DNA from: CALCZU01 sp964396165
GTDB taxonomy: Bacteria > Bdellovibrionota > FAC87 > UBA2466
Direction of reading: 5' to 3'
Length of the DNA: 64,000 nt
Assembly: GCA_964396165.1 (NCBI GenBank)
Contig: CAYNEF010000014.1
Coordinates: 1-64,000 of the forward strand
Below are positions 36,028-44,347 of the stretch, one piece after another. The first letter of the stretch is position 1; each line of letters starts with the position of its first letter. Under the pieces are notes generated by a model. The model worked only from the letters and a program-made list of their open reading frames with translations, had not been told where the DNA came from and did no database searches. The position numbers and the translations under genes are program-made.

Positions 36028-36180
36028 TTATTTATTCTTCAGCTTCTTATGACGCATGCGGTAACGTAGTTTGCGAATACGTCCAAGCCTTTTGTTTTGA
36101 CGTTGCTGTTGTCTTCCGCGCTTAATTTTAGCTCTGCGCTTAGCTTTAAGACGAGCCGTCTTCTTCTTTTTCTTAGCCAT
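36028..36180 (-). CDS. Small, extremely basic protein (50 residues)
   Basis: The gene has an AGGAG Shine-Dalgarno 11 nt before its ATG. The product has 50 residues, about half of them Lys or Arg, starting MAKKKKKTARLKAKRR and ending RYRMRHKKLKNK, with Gln-rich middle and no hydrophobic core. Such composition fits an RNA- or DNA-binding peptide, for instance a ribosome-associated or nucleoid protein, and it superficially resembles small ribosomal proteins without matching one I know. It is followed by a hairpin and then lon. Confidence 0.75.
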   Translation of the reverse strand: MAKKKKKTARLKAKRRAKIKRGRQQQRQNKRLGRIRKLRYRMRHKKLKNK

Positions 36181-36211
36181 TTTCTATTAGTCTCCTAGTT
36201 TCAAAAAAAAA

Positions 36212-37177
36212 TCAGTCTATATGGCATGAGTAAATTTTCCAAGCAGGATCAGGCAATTTTACCAGAGTTTTGCTGAATTTTTCATGCGTTTTATCCCAAA
36301 TCTCAACCGTTGAGCCATCAGATCCGAAAATAGAGCGCGAAATAAAGGCAATTTCGTTCTTTTGGCAGGATAGGGAGTCTATAAAGAGATTTTCTTGATG
36401 AGAAAACACCGTCTCCTCTTTTTGGGTAAGAGAAATGCGTTCGAGATACGAGTGCACAGGCACGGTATAGCCGGAATTGGAGGGCACATCGCGCGATACT
36501 AACGCGTCTCCGTTTGCTTCAAGGCACAAATCAAACAAGATGCCTCTTTCTTGCCACTCTTTTTTATAAAGAAGTTCACCCTTAAAATTGCGTTTTTCTA
36601 AGACAGGCGCATAGAGGGTCCACGTTTGAGTGACGGTATAGCCTATCCAGATAGTGGCCGTTTTTTCATTCACTACCAGTTTCGGGAGATTCCAAAAATC
36701 CCGCTTTTCGCTGATGAGAGTTTCGCGCACAAGTGTAAAATCCTTTTTGTAAGTCGCAAGGGTGAGGGTGTTGTCAGATTCTATCAGCGCAAAAACGAAA
36801 TCTTTTGTTTGCACAACAGACACGGGAAGTTTTTTCCAGGGTGCTAAGTAGGTAGCTAGTACTCTGCCTTGTTCGTCACGTGATTCGATTTTTCCGTCCA
36901 AACTAAGAGTGAGAAAGCTATCAGTGAGATCCGTTAGTATTTTTTGTGCTTCTCCGCGCTGAGTTCTTTTTTTTCGGTCCATCGAATAGAGAATATTTTT
37001 TTCTGTTACCCATAATCTGCAATTGGTTTTGTCGTATCCCCAGGACTCGGCCATTTTATTTTTTAAAACGAAGTGCTTTCCATTTTCACTGTGTAATAAG
37101 TAGGTTTTTCCCATGACCCAGATGTCTTGTGAAAAACAGTGTGCGGTGAGTAAAAAACAAAGGATGAATTTTTTCAT
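36212..37177 (-). CDS. Secreted beta-propeller-like protein
   Basis: I choose ATG 37177, which yields a 321-residue protein with a signal peptide (MKKFILCFLLTAHCFSQ); twelve more codons are open upstream. The mature part consists of repeated short beta strands with W/Y and D-x-G turns (DIWVMGKTYLLHSENGKHFVL, then RLWVTEKNILYSMDRKKR), like an irregular propeller such as WD40-like or SGL folds. I cannot name a family. Five Cys are present after the signal region. Confidence 0.7.
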   Translation of the reverse strand: MKKFILCFLLTAHCFSQDIWVMGKTYLLHSENGKHFVLKNKMAESWGYDKTNCRLWVTEKNILYSMDRKKRTQRGEAQKILTDLTDSFLTLSLDGKIESRDEQGRVLATYLAPWKKLPVSVVQTKDFVFALIESDNTLTLATYKKDFTLVRETLISEKRDFWNLPKLVVNEKTATIWIGYTVTQTWTLYAPVLEKRNFKGELLYKKEWQERGILFDLCLEANGDALVSRDVPSNSGYTVPVHSYLERISLTQKEETVFSHQENLFIDSLSCQKNEIAFISRSIFGSDGSTVEIWDKTHEKFSKTLVKLPDPAWKIYSCHID

Positions 37178-37227
37178 AGTGCATAATTTCGCACTACTGA
37201 AGACTGTTGCCAATCAAAATTCAAAGG

Positions 37228-37695
37228 CTAGTTTTTTGGCGTCACATCAATGACATCAATAGGTCTAGGTTCACGTGTATCGTGCACTTCGCGTTCTTGT
37301 CTTTGGGGTCTTGCAAAGCCCCCTCGGTGCACATGAAAGGCAAAATTTCCCTGGTTCTTTTTACCTGAGACATTCATTACCCAGGAAACAAAACTGACAA
37401 TGAGGGCTGCGATAAAAGCGGAACCGAAACTATCGACAGAAAAACCACTGACGAAACTTCCTGCAAACTGAAAGAGAAGGGCGTTTATCACAAGAAGAAA
37501 AAAGCCCAGAGATAAAATCGTAAGGGGAATCGTGATGAAAATCAAAATGGGCCTTACCACCGCATTTAAAACGCCGAGAACTATCGCCACGGCAAGTGCG
37601 CTGCCGAAGCCATCTACATGAACGCTACTCATGAGTTGGGGGATCGCAAAAATAGTAAGACTGGTGATTATCCAATTCCAAAAGAAACGAGGCAT
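37228..37695 (-). CDS. Phage-holin-family (superfamily IV) membrane protein
   Basis: The 155-residue protein has four membrane spans (about 5-22, 30-50, 55-80 and 85-110). Its motifs AIVLGVLNAVVRPILIF and LPLTILSLG-like ITIPLTILSLGFFLLVINALL match the 4-TMS phage holin family of bacterial membrane proteins (DUF360/YvlD-like). Despite the name, most members are not phage proteins. The tail is cytosolic and Arg/His-rich. No phage genes lie nearby. Confidence 0.8.
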   Translation of the reverse strand: MPRFFWNWIITSLTIFAIPQLMSSVHVDGFGSALAVAIVLGVLNAVVRPILIFITIPLTILSLGFFLLVINALLFQFAGSFVSGFSVDSFGSAFIAALIVSFVSWVMNVSGKKNQGNFAFHVHRGGFARPQRQEREVHDTREPRPIDVIDVTPKN

Positions 37696-37759
37696 TATAC
37701 CCTCCTAATTCAGGGTATTCTTACCCGATTCTCCCGTTTCCCGCAAATTTAGAAGGTAC

Positions 37760-37800
37760 GGCGGCATTCCTTTATTGTTTATTGATTAAGGAATGCCGCC
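37760..37800. terminator. 13-bp perfect hairpin between the membrane protein and carbonic anhydrase genes
   Basis: GGCGGCATTCCTT and AAGGAATGCCGCC form a perfect stem with a 15-base loop, 9 bases after the carbonic anhydrase stop. No proper T run follows on the minus strand; on the plus strand TTTATTG follows. It probably ends or stabilises the carbonic anhydrase transcript. Confidence 0.55.
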
Positions 37801-37808
37801 TTTATTGA

Positions 37809-38549
37809 TTACGGGACAAGAGGGGCGTCGAAAATTACTTTGCCTGTATCGATGTCATATAAGGCAGTGACGATTTGGATTTCCCCCTTCTGCACTTTTT
37901 CTTTTAAAAAGGGACTTCTTTCAAGAATCTCTGCCGTGCTCCGCTCAGCATTCGTATGGCTTACCTGTGCAATATACCGCCTGTTTGTGACTACGCGTTC
38001 GCCGATAATGTTTGATAAAGCAGGATTGTGATCCAGACGGTCGTTGGTGATTGCGATAGCTGGTTTTACGCGCTCCACAAGCTGGGTAAAGTGCTCTAGC
38101 TTTAAGTTGCTGCACGCACCTTTGACAGCGCCACATTCGGTGTGGCCTAAGACGACAATCACCTTAGAGCCCGAATCGGCTGCGATTTCAAGACTTCCCA
38201 CGATGTCCTCGTTTACGACTGTTCCTCCAACCCGTGCTGTAAAAAGATCTCCTACACTTGTATCAAACACAAGTTCAGGAGACGTGCGCGAGTCGATGCA
38301 AGAAAGGATGGTGGCGAGTGGCCGCTGTCCCTGTGCTGCAACCAGCACGCGCTCTAGTGTATTTGTGGGATAGCCGCCGTGAGTGGACTTGCCTGAAGTA
38401 AACCGCATGTTTCCTTCTTTAAGAAAGTTCAGCACACTTTTGGGCGTCGCAACTGTTTGGCGAGATTGGTATTGTTCTACTTTGTTTTCGAAGGTGGGCG
38501 CGGCTATTGCCATTGTTCCCACTATCAAAATGCTTAAAAGATATTTCAT
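37809..38549 (-). CDS. Periplasmic beta-class carbonic anhydrase
   Basis: The ATG at 38549 has an AAGGAG Shine-Dalgarno and gives 246 residues with a signal peptide (MKYLLSILIVGTMAIAA). The beta-class zinc ligands are Cys84 (SCIDSR, with the Asp86-Arg88 dyad), His136 and Cys139 (GHTECGA). The enzyme interconverts CO2 and bicarbonate, here outside the cytoplasm. It is divergent from a LysR regulator. An ABC transporter of the nitrate/bicarbonate type is 2.6 kb away, but a link is speculative. Confidence 0.9.
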   Translation of the reverse strand: MKYLLSILIVGTMAIAAPTFENKVEQYQSRQTVATPKSVLNFLKEGNMRFTSGKSTHGGYPTNTLERVLVAAQGQRPLATILSCIDSRTSPELVFDTSVGDLFTARVGGTVVNEDIVGSLEIAADSGSKVIVVLGHTECGAVKGACSNLKLEHFTQLVERVKPAIAITNDRLDHNPALSNIIGERVVTNRRYIAQVSHTNAERSTAEILERSPFLKEKVQKGEIQIVTALYDIDTGKVIFDAPLVP

Positions 38550-38631
38550 ATTCAACTCCTTGTTAGAGAGGGAATTAGCTATTTTCTTTCGAATTGTATA
38601 ATTCATTGATTTCATATATTGATAGATTTAT

Positions 38632-39495
38632 ATGAGTTTACTATCTCCTCCGCTGGAAGCGTTTCAGACAATCGCAAAGCAGGGCACAGTCCACGGCGCT
38701 GCAAAGGTTTTAAACCTGACCCAAACTGGGGTAACCCAAAGAGTGCGCGCGCTTGAAAAATCCCTAGGTACAACGCTTTTTACAAGAAGCCGAAAGGGGA
38801 TGAAACTGACGCAAGAAGGAGAAGCCCTTTTAAGATACTGCAAGGGGGCTCTAGAATTAGAAGGCCAAGTTTTAAGTGAACTAAATACGCGCGCAGAAGA
38901 AGTTCCCGTGCATATTGTGATTGTCGGGCCGACAAGTGTCTTGAGTAGTCGAATAGTCGCTGCGTGCGCGGAACTTTACTCGCGCTTTCCGCATCTGCAT
39001 TTAAATTTTCGGTTTGATGATACTCCAGATAGATTGAGTTATGTAAAGTCTGGTGAAGCTACACTTGCGATTGTGCCTCCTGAACTTGTCCCAAATGAAA
39101 TGGACAGTAAAAAACTTAAATCCGACAAATATCTCCTTGTCGGTTGTCCCAAATGGAAGGGGAGAAAACTTCTGGATATTCTTGAGAACGAACGCATTAT
39201 CGATTTCGGTGCGAAAGATTTTACGACCTGTATGTACTTAAGAAAATTTGGGCTTCTTTCGAAAGTCAAAAGAGACAGATTATTTGTGAATAACAATGAA
39301 GCCATTGCAAAATTGTTCAGCGTGGGTGCAGGATTCGGTACACTCACGCAAGAAATTGCAAAGCCATACTTAGACTCAGGCGATCTGATTGCGTTAAATA
39401 GTGGCCTGTTTGTGGAAGATCCGCTGGCGCTAGTCTGGTACCCGCGCCATGAGATGCCTGAGTACTTTCAGGCGGTAATAGACTCTGTGAAATAA
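38632..39495 (+). CDS. LysR family transcriptional regulator
   Basis: The 287-residue protein has the LysR winged helix-turn-helix (AFQTIAKQGTVHGAAKVLNL, then TQTGVTQRVRALEKSLGTTLF, about 9-49) followed by a substrate-binding domain (about 90-285). Divergence from the carbonic anhydrase gene, with 82 bp between the starts, is the classic LysR arrangement, so carbonic anhydrase is the likely target. The spacer contains ATTGATTTCATATATTGAT, an AT-rich stretch that may hold the T-N11-A box. The effector is unknown. Confidence 0.88.
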   Translation: MSLLSPPLEAFQTIAKQGTVHGAAKVLNLTQTGVTQRVRALEKSLGTTLFTRSRKGMKLTQEGEALLRYCKGALELEGQVLSELNTRAEEVPVHIVIVGPTSVLSSRIVAACAELYSRFPHLHLNFRFDDTPDRLSYVKSGEATLAIVPPELVPNEMDSKKLKSDKYLLVGCPKWKGRKLLDILENERIIDFGAKDFTTCMYLRKFGLLSKVKRDRLFVNNNEAIAKLFSVGAGFGTLTQEIAKPYLDSGDLIALNSGLFVEDPLALVWYPRHEMPEYFQAVIDSVK

Positions 39496-39499
39496 TACT

Positions 39500-40375
39500 T
39501 TAGTAGGTTTTATCTTTGGCAGGAACGGGGGCTTTTTCTTCCGCTTCAAACCGATCAGTCAGGTTTTTTACAAATTCGTAGTCCATCTTCTGATCGTTGT
39601 ATCTGTTTTCTAGCGTGCGTTTTCCGAGCAACCAGGCCGAGGTTTTCCATTCGCTGTTTCTGACCCAGTTTACGTGCTTAAAAATGGCTTCTCTTACAAT
39701 TTGAGAAGATACATTCTTCATGACGTCGTACTCGAGAACTTCAGGATCGATTGCATCGAAAATGCGTTTCATGACAAAGGCGGCGGATAATTCTGTGAAT
39801 GAGCGAAAACTAGGGCTTCTCATCAGTTCATGAAATTTTGCGGCACCTGAGTGGGTGAGTAAATCGCTAGTTTGACCTGCGTGCACGCCGATTTCGTGGA
39901 TCAAAACCACTTTTGCAAATATCTCAGTGCGGGCTATTTTTCTATCTAAGTGGACTTTTAGTTCAATGCGATCGGGATAGAAAACTCCTTTGGTCACTCC
40001 AAAGTCTCCGCCTTCTTCTACATGCAGCGCATCTTCAAAGACGTATTCCTGTTTGTAATACATGCGTTTTAATTCTTTTTGGATTTGCGGCGTGTAACCC
40101 TCAATCAGGGAATTAAAATAAAGATCGAGTTGCGCAGAAACTGTTTTCAGCTTTTCATCTAACCCCTGTTTTACGCGTTTCTCTTCTTGTCTGAGACAAC
40201 TTGCATTCTGGTCCAGACAATTGGGAGTGCGTGCTGCCAGTTCAAAAAGGGTAAAGGGATTAATCTTTGCGGCCGGAACAACCACATGGGCAAGTACACG
40301 GGAGTGCTGAAGAGGGATTTTCGCATTCGCGAGCGAAGAAATCAAAAACACGAAAAGTGTGATGCCGTATCTCAT
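39500..40375 (-). CDS. Secreted protein with HEIGVH motif, unknown function
   Basis: The start ATG 40375 has an AGGAG Shine-Dalgarno and gives 291 residues with a signal peptide (MRYGITLFVFLISSLANA). The mature protein is largely helical. It has VVLIHEIGVHAGQTSDLLTH near 160-180, which resembles a zinc-protease site but has one residue too many for HExxH. A second acidic stretch FTELSAAF lies about 35 residues later. I therefore do not call a peptidase. Two Cys (NCLDQNASC) lie near the N-terminus. Confidence 0.65.
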   Translation of the reverse strand: MRYGITLFVFLISSLANAKIPLQHSRVLAHVVVPAAKINPFTLFELAARTPNCLDQNASCLRQEEKRVKQGLDEKLKTVSAQLDLYFNSLIEGYTPQIQKELKRMYYKQEYVFEDALHVEEGGDFGVTKGVFYPDRIELKVHLDRKIARTEIFAKVVLIHEIGVHAGQTSDLLTHSGAAKFHELMRSPSFRSFTELSAAFVMKRIFDAIDPEVLEYDVMKNVSSQIVREAIFKHVNWVRNSEWKTSAWLLGKRTLENRYNDQKMDYEFVKNLTDRFEAEEKAPVPAKDKTY

Positions 40376-40704
40376 AGAACTCCTAAAGCTTAAAATCTGC
40401 AAGCACTTAGCCAGATTTCAACACTAGTGAATCTGTTGGGGATTTTAAGAGGGGGAATTAAGAACTTTGTCTGTATTCTCACCTGAATACACGAACGTAT
40501 TCTCTGCTAACGCATTAATACAAGGAGGGTTTCACGCATTTTTCTTTCCTTCTTAAATCATGTGCAAAGGGTTTGTGCAGCGTTTAACCTGCAATCTTAA
40601 GGGGATAACGATTCTCCAATTTGCCCTGTAAAAAAGTTCGGCAGCTGTTTAAGAATTTTGCGCTTGTCTAATTTGGCACCAATATTGGATGTTATAATAT
40701 TCGT
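40376..40704. other. 329-bp intergenic region with spaced GTATTC/GAATAC elements
   Basis: No gene is seen here. GTATTC (40473), GAATAC (40485) and GTATTC (40497) follow at exactly 12-bp steps, forming two overlapping inverted repeats on the same helix face area. The region ends with the promoter of the gene at 40705. It probably holds promoters for both divergent genes. Confidence 0.4.
40690..40698 (+). promoter_or_regulatory. Extended -10 promoter, leaderless gene at 40705
   Basis: TGTTATAAT is a consensus extended -10 element that ends 6 nt before the ATG at 40705. With a normal start distance the mRNA would begin at the A of the ATG. No Shine-Dalgarno is present. Confidence 0.65.
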
Positions 40705-41124
40705 ATGAAAAATTTATGGGTATTGGGGCTCCTCGTGGGGGGGGCAGTTCAAGTTTGGGGACAGGATCTTTTAAACATGCAGACCGCTCAGTATGAGTGG
40801 CGGGAAAACTGCCTGGCGTCGCAGTCGTATGCGAGCAAGGTCGAAGCGCAGATAACACAAAAATCCAAAGCGCAAAAAGAAGTCGAAGAAATCCAGAAAA
40901 ACGCGCAGGAGTCACTTTTAAAATGCGCATCCGAAAAAGGGATTAAGTCTTTAACTTCGGAGTTTGACCTGCAAAAATCCATCATGGCTTGCCCTGCCGA
41001 ATATGACGAGTGGGCCAAATCTTCACCAGCAAGACTCTTACTGATGGCCGACATCAAGGAGCTTACTTCTCAGCTGGCGCGTATCAAAAGATTCTTGCAA
41101 CATACCTGCATCGCAATGAACTAA
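40705..41124 (+). CDS. Small secreted coiled-coil protein
   Basis: The 139-residue protein has a signal peptide (MKNLWVLGLLVGGAVQVWGQ) and a mostly helical, Lys/Glu/Gln-rich mature part. Four Cys (NCLAS, KCASE, ACPAE, TCIAM) are spread through it. A coiled coil is likely at about 45-70 (VEAQITQKSKAQKEVEEIQK). I recognise no family. Its mRNA is predicted to be leaderless. The ABC transporter genes begin 86 bp later and may be a separate transcript. Confidence 0.7.
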   Translation: MKNLWVLGLLVGGAVQVWGQDLLNMQTAQYEWRENCLASQSYASKVEAQITQKSKAQKEVEEIQKNAQESLLKCASEKGIKSLTSEFDLQKSIMACPAEYDEWAKSSPARLLLMADIKELTSQLARIKRFLQHTCIAMN

Positions 41125-41210
41125 TATCTCTGATTTTCCCTCGACAACCATTTCTGAAAATACGATAGTAAAGAAAGCAATATGAAGTACGATCCATTAG
41201 GGGTAAATAA

Positions 41211-42950
41211 GTGGCTTTCTACAAGGCAAGAGTCCGATATACGCGCATCGTGTCGTTTGTCGACGTATTCCTTTTTCTTGGACTCATCTTCTTTACCTAT
41301 GCCCTGATTGGCGTTGCCCAGGACTGGACTGCACCCTTTCGCCCCAAAGTAGAAATTGAGCTAGGTTTTCTTTCTCTTGCAAAGTACGCCTTTCTTTCTC
41401 TTGTCCGAGTGACAGCTGCCTATTTTCTTTCTCTTGTTTTCACCTTTACGTACGGATACGCGGCCGCCAAATCACGACTCGCCGAACCTGTTCTCATCAG
41501 TCTTTTAGATATTTTGCAAAGTATTCCCGTACTCGGCTTTATGCCCGGGGTAGTTCTGGCATTAGTCCATCTCTTTCCCAACTCGAATGTGGGACTTGAG
41601 ATTGCTGCGGTCATCATGATTTTTACAGGGGAAGGGTGGAATCTAGTTTTTAGTTTTTATTCCTCGCTAAAGGGTGTGCCTTTGGAGTTAAGGGAAATGA
41701 CTCGCATGTTGCGTTTAAGACGCCTCGACGTACTGAGAACTGTCGAGATTCCTTTTGCGATGAACGGTCTTTTGTGGAACAGCATGCTGTCGATGGCTGG
41801 CGGCTGGTTCTTTTTAATGACGATTGAGTCTCAAAGAGTAGGAGAAAATGATTTTCGACTGCCTGGAATCGGCTCTTACATGGCCGTTGCTTACGAGCGT
41901 AATGACATTTCGGCAATCGTTGCAGGCCTTAGCGTCATGCTCTTTTTGATTTTCCTGGTGGATAGATGTGTGTGGGCTCCCCTTGTTGTCTGGTCCGAGA
42001 GATTTAAGTACGAGCAAGACATCACCCGCGGAGCGCAAAAATCTTGGATGCTCGATTTTTTAAAACGTTCAAAAATTATTGAGTGGTATCTTGATACCAA
42101 AGAGCAATACCAGAAAAAATTTAAAAGCTGGTATGAGAAAAAATTTAAGGAAAAAGACAAAAAGAAGCAGCCCGTAGTCTCTAAATCACACATGCCTTTG
42201 TTTCTAAATGCCATGCGCGTTTCTTTTATCCTGATGGGACTTGTTTTTGTGTATTTCGGTTACCATAGTCTGCAAACTCTTCTGGCAGCGACAACGACAA
42301 GTACCTGGTTTGGATTTGCGAGAGACATCACATTTACTTTCCTCAGAGTCACGTTTGCCGTCTTGATTGGAAGCTTATGGACGATTCCTGTAGGCGTGTT
42401 TATCGGAACGAATCCTAAATGGACTAGCCGTCTGCAGCCTATCATCCAAATGGTTGCCTCTTTTCCGGCACCGATGTTGTTTCCGATTTTTGTCTATATG
42501 ATGAGTCGGGTGGGCATTGGCTTTGAGTACGGCTCTGTGGTTCTCATGCTCTTTGCCTCTCAATGGTACATTTTATTTAACGTAGTGAGCGGTGCGACTT
42601 TTATCCCAAGAACCTTGATGGAACTGGGCCAGGCGTTTCGCCTGTCTTCTTATGATCAATGGCGCGCGATTATTTTGCCCTGCATCTTTCCTTCACTTGT
42701 GAACGGTTGGATTACCGCAGCTGGGGGCGCGTGGAACGCGAGTATCGTTGCAGAAGTAGTGGGAGTGGGAAAAAACACTCTCGTCGCCACGGGGATTGGC
42801 GCTACAATTACACAATCGGCAAACAACGGAGATTATCCCACGTTGGCTGGCGGAATTTTGGTTTTAGTTACCGTTGTGGTTTTGCTGAATCGTGTTCTTT
42901 GGGGTAGTTTGTACAGACTGTCTGAAACAAAATACCGGTTGGAGTATTAA
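41211..42950 (+). CDS. ABC transporter permease, two fused NitT/TauT-type permease domains
   Basis: The 579-residue protein starts at GTG 41211 behind AGGGG. It holds two binding-protein-dependent permease domains in tandem: one at about 20-270 and one at about 330-575, joined by a highly charged, Lys-rich linker (about 285-325). The second carries the EAA-type loop ELGQAFRLSSYDQWRAIILPCIFPSLVNGW, here given in parts. Fusion of both permeases into one chain is found in some nitrate/sulfonate/bicarbonate-like transporters. The ATPase gene follows with a 1-bp overlap. No periplasmic binding-protein gene is in the operon, so the substrate is unknown. Confidence 0.88.
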   Translation: MAFYKARVRYTRIVSFVDVFLFLGLIFFTYALIGVAQDWTAPFRPKVEIELGFLSLAKYAFLSLVRVTAAYFLSLVFTFTYGYAAAKSRLAEPVLISLLDILQSIPVLGFMPGVVLALVHLFPNSNVGLEIAAVIMIFTGEGWNLVFSFYSSLKGVPLELREMTRMLRLRRLDVLRTVEIPFAMNGLLWNSMLSMAGGWFFLMTIESQRVGENDFRLPGIGSYMAVAYERNDISAIVAGLSVMLFLIFLVDRCVWAPLVVWSERFKYEQDITRGAQKSWMLDFLKRSKIIEWYLDTKEQYQKKFKSWYEKKFKEKDKKKQPVVSKSHMPLFLNAMRVSFILMGLVFVYFGYHSLQTLLAATTTSTWFGFARDITFTFLRVTFAVLIGSLWTIPVGVFIGTNPKWTSRLQPIIQMVASFPAPMLFPIFVYMMSRVGIGFEYGSVVLMLFASQWYILFNVVSGATFIPRTLMELGQAFRLSSYDQWRAIILPCIFPSLVNGWITAAGGAWNASIVAEVVGVGKNTLVATGIGATITQSANNGDYPTLAGGILVLVTVVVLLNRVLWGSLYRLSETKYRLEY

Positions 42951-44347
42951 TGCCTGCTGCGACACAAAAAAATCCGTTACTGGCGCTCGAAAGGGTTTCG
43001 CATACCTTTCGCTTAGAAGGTGGCCGGGAACTGCAGGTTTTAAAAAATATCAACATCTCTATTTACGAAGGTGAAATTGTCGCGTTTCTCGGTCCGTCCG
43101 GTTGTGGAAAAACAACAACGCTAAAAATTATGGCGGGTTTGCTGCATTCCTCAGAAGGCAGAACTTTATTGCACAACCGCGAGATGAAAAATATCAACGA
43201 CAAAATGGCGATGGTGTTTCAAAACTTTGCTCTTTTACCTTGGTATACGGTTGAGCAAAATATTGCGCTTGGACTAAGGCATTATCTTTTCACCAATAGA
43301 CAAATTAAAATCCGTGTGAACGAAGCCATCGAAATGGTGGGCTTAGGCGGGTTTGATGAAGCGTACCCTCGAGAACTATCGGGCGGCATGCGCCAGCGCG
43401 TGGGAATTGCCCGAGCACTTGCCGTTCGGCCTGAAATTTTGTGTCTGGATGAACCCTTTAGCGCACTCGATGTTTTGACTGCAGAAAACTTAAGATCAGA
43501 AGTCATCGACATCTGGAAAGAAAAATCCAAAGCCGTAAAAAGCGTTGTGATGGTAACGCATAATATTCAAGAAGCTGTCGTGATGGCTCAACGGATCGTC
43601 GTCTTCGGAACCGATCCCGGACATATTCGCACCGTTTTGAACAACCCCTTGCCGTACCCGCGAGATCCCAAAAATTCCAAATTTAATGAACTTGTCGATG
43701 TCATTCATTCGGTTATTACCGAAGCGTTGATTCCTGAAGAAGTGGACCGCCCACAACTGATTCAACCTGCTTGGTACCAGGGTCTGGAAAGTTTACCGCA
43801 TGTAGGACCTTCAGAAATTATCGGGTTGTTAGAGGTTCTAGATGATGCTGGCGGCAAGATGGATATTTTTAAACTTGCGACTTCTACTGCCAGCGAATTC
43901 GGCCATTGTCTTGCCGTAACAAAAACAGCTGAGCTTCTGGATTTTGTGGACACGCCAAAACAAACGGTTGTCTTTACTGAGCTTGGCAAAAAGTTTATGC
44001 GGGCCGATACCGCAGAAAGAAAAGTACTTTTCTCGCAGCAAATTAAATCGCTACGCATCTTTCAAACACTCTTGTCTTGGCTTGAGGAAAGCCCCGAAAA
44101 AGAAATTGATAGAGATTCTGTCATGCTGAAACTTTCGGAGTTTTTCCCGAATGAAAAACTCGAAAAACTTTTTGATACGCTGGTTTCTTTTGGCCGTTAT
44201 GGAGAACTCTTATCTTATAACGCTAAATTGGGAATGTTGACGTTCCCCAAACCGGACGAGCCGGAAGAAGAATCCTCGAACGATTCGAATGATACTACGG
44301 AACTACCCGAAAACCAGGAACCGCCGCCTGAAGGGGGCACCCCGTGA
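42950..44347 (+). CDS. ABC transporter ATP-binding protein with C-terminal AAA-associated domain
   Basis: The 465-residue protein begins with the ATPase of the NitT/TauT type: Walker A GPSGCGKTT (about 44-52), signature LSGGMRQR, Walker B ILCLDEPFSALD and the H-loop VTHN. From about 265 a second domain follows (GPSEIIGLLEVLDDAGGKMDIFKLA), the AAA-associated C-terminal domain known from such ATPases, thought to regulate them. The tail is acidic and Pro-rich. It overlaps the permease gene by 1 bp and the cytochrome gene by 4 bp, a tight operon. Confidence 0.9.
   Translation: MPAATQKNPLLALERVSHTFRLEGGRELQVLKNINISIYEGEIVAFLGPSGCGKTTTLKIMAGLLHSSEGRTLLHNREMKNINDKMAMVFQNFALLPWYTVEQNIALGLRHYLFTNRQIKIRVNEAIEMVGLGGFDEAYPRELSGGMRQRVGIARALAVRPEILCLDEPFSALDVLTAENLRSEVIDIWKEKSKAVKSVVMVTHNIQEAVVMAQRIVVFGTDPGHIRTVLNNPLPYPRDPKNSKFNELVDVIHSVITEALIPEEVDRPQLIQPAWYQGLESLPHVGPSEIIGLLEVLDDAGGKMDIFKLATSTASEFGHCLAVTKTAELLDFVDTPKQTVVFTELGKKFMRADTAERKVLFSQQIKSLRIFQTLLSWLEESPEKEIDRDSVMLKLSEFFPNEKLEKLFDTLVSFGRYGELLSYNAKLGMLTFPKPDEPEEESSNDSNDTTELPENQEPPPEGGTP

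Noticed and set aside
37228..37695. Prophage remnant because of a holin-family protein
   Set aside because: The family is mostly chromosomal in bacteria, and no phage structural, integrase or lysis gene is nearby.
39880..39910. HEIGVH as a zinc protease motif
   Set aside because: HExxH needs the second His four residues after the first; here it is five residues after, so peptidase activity was not called.
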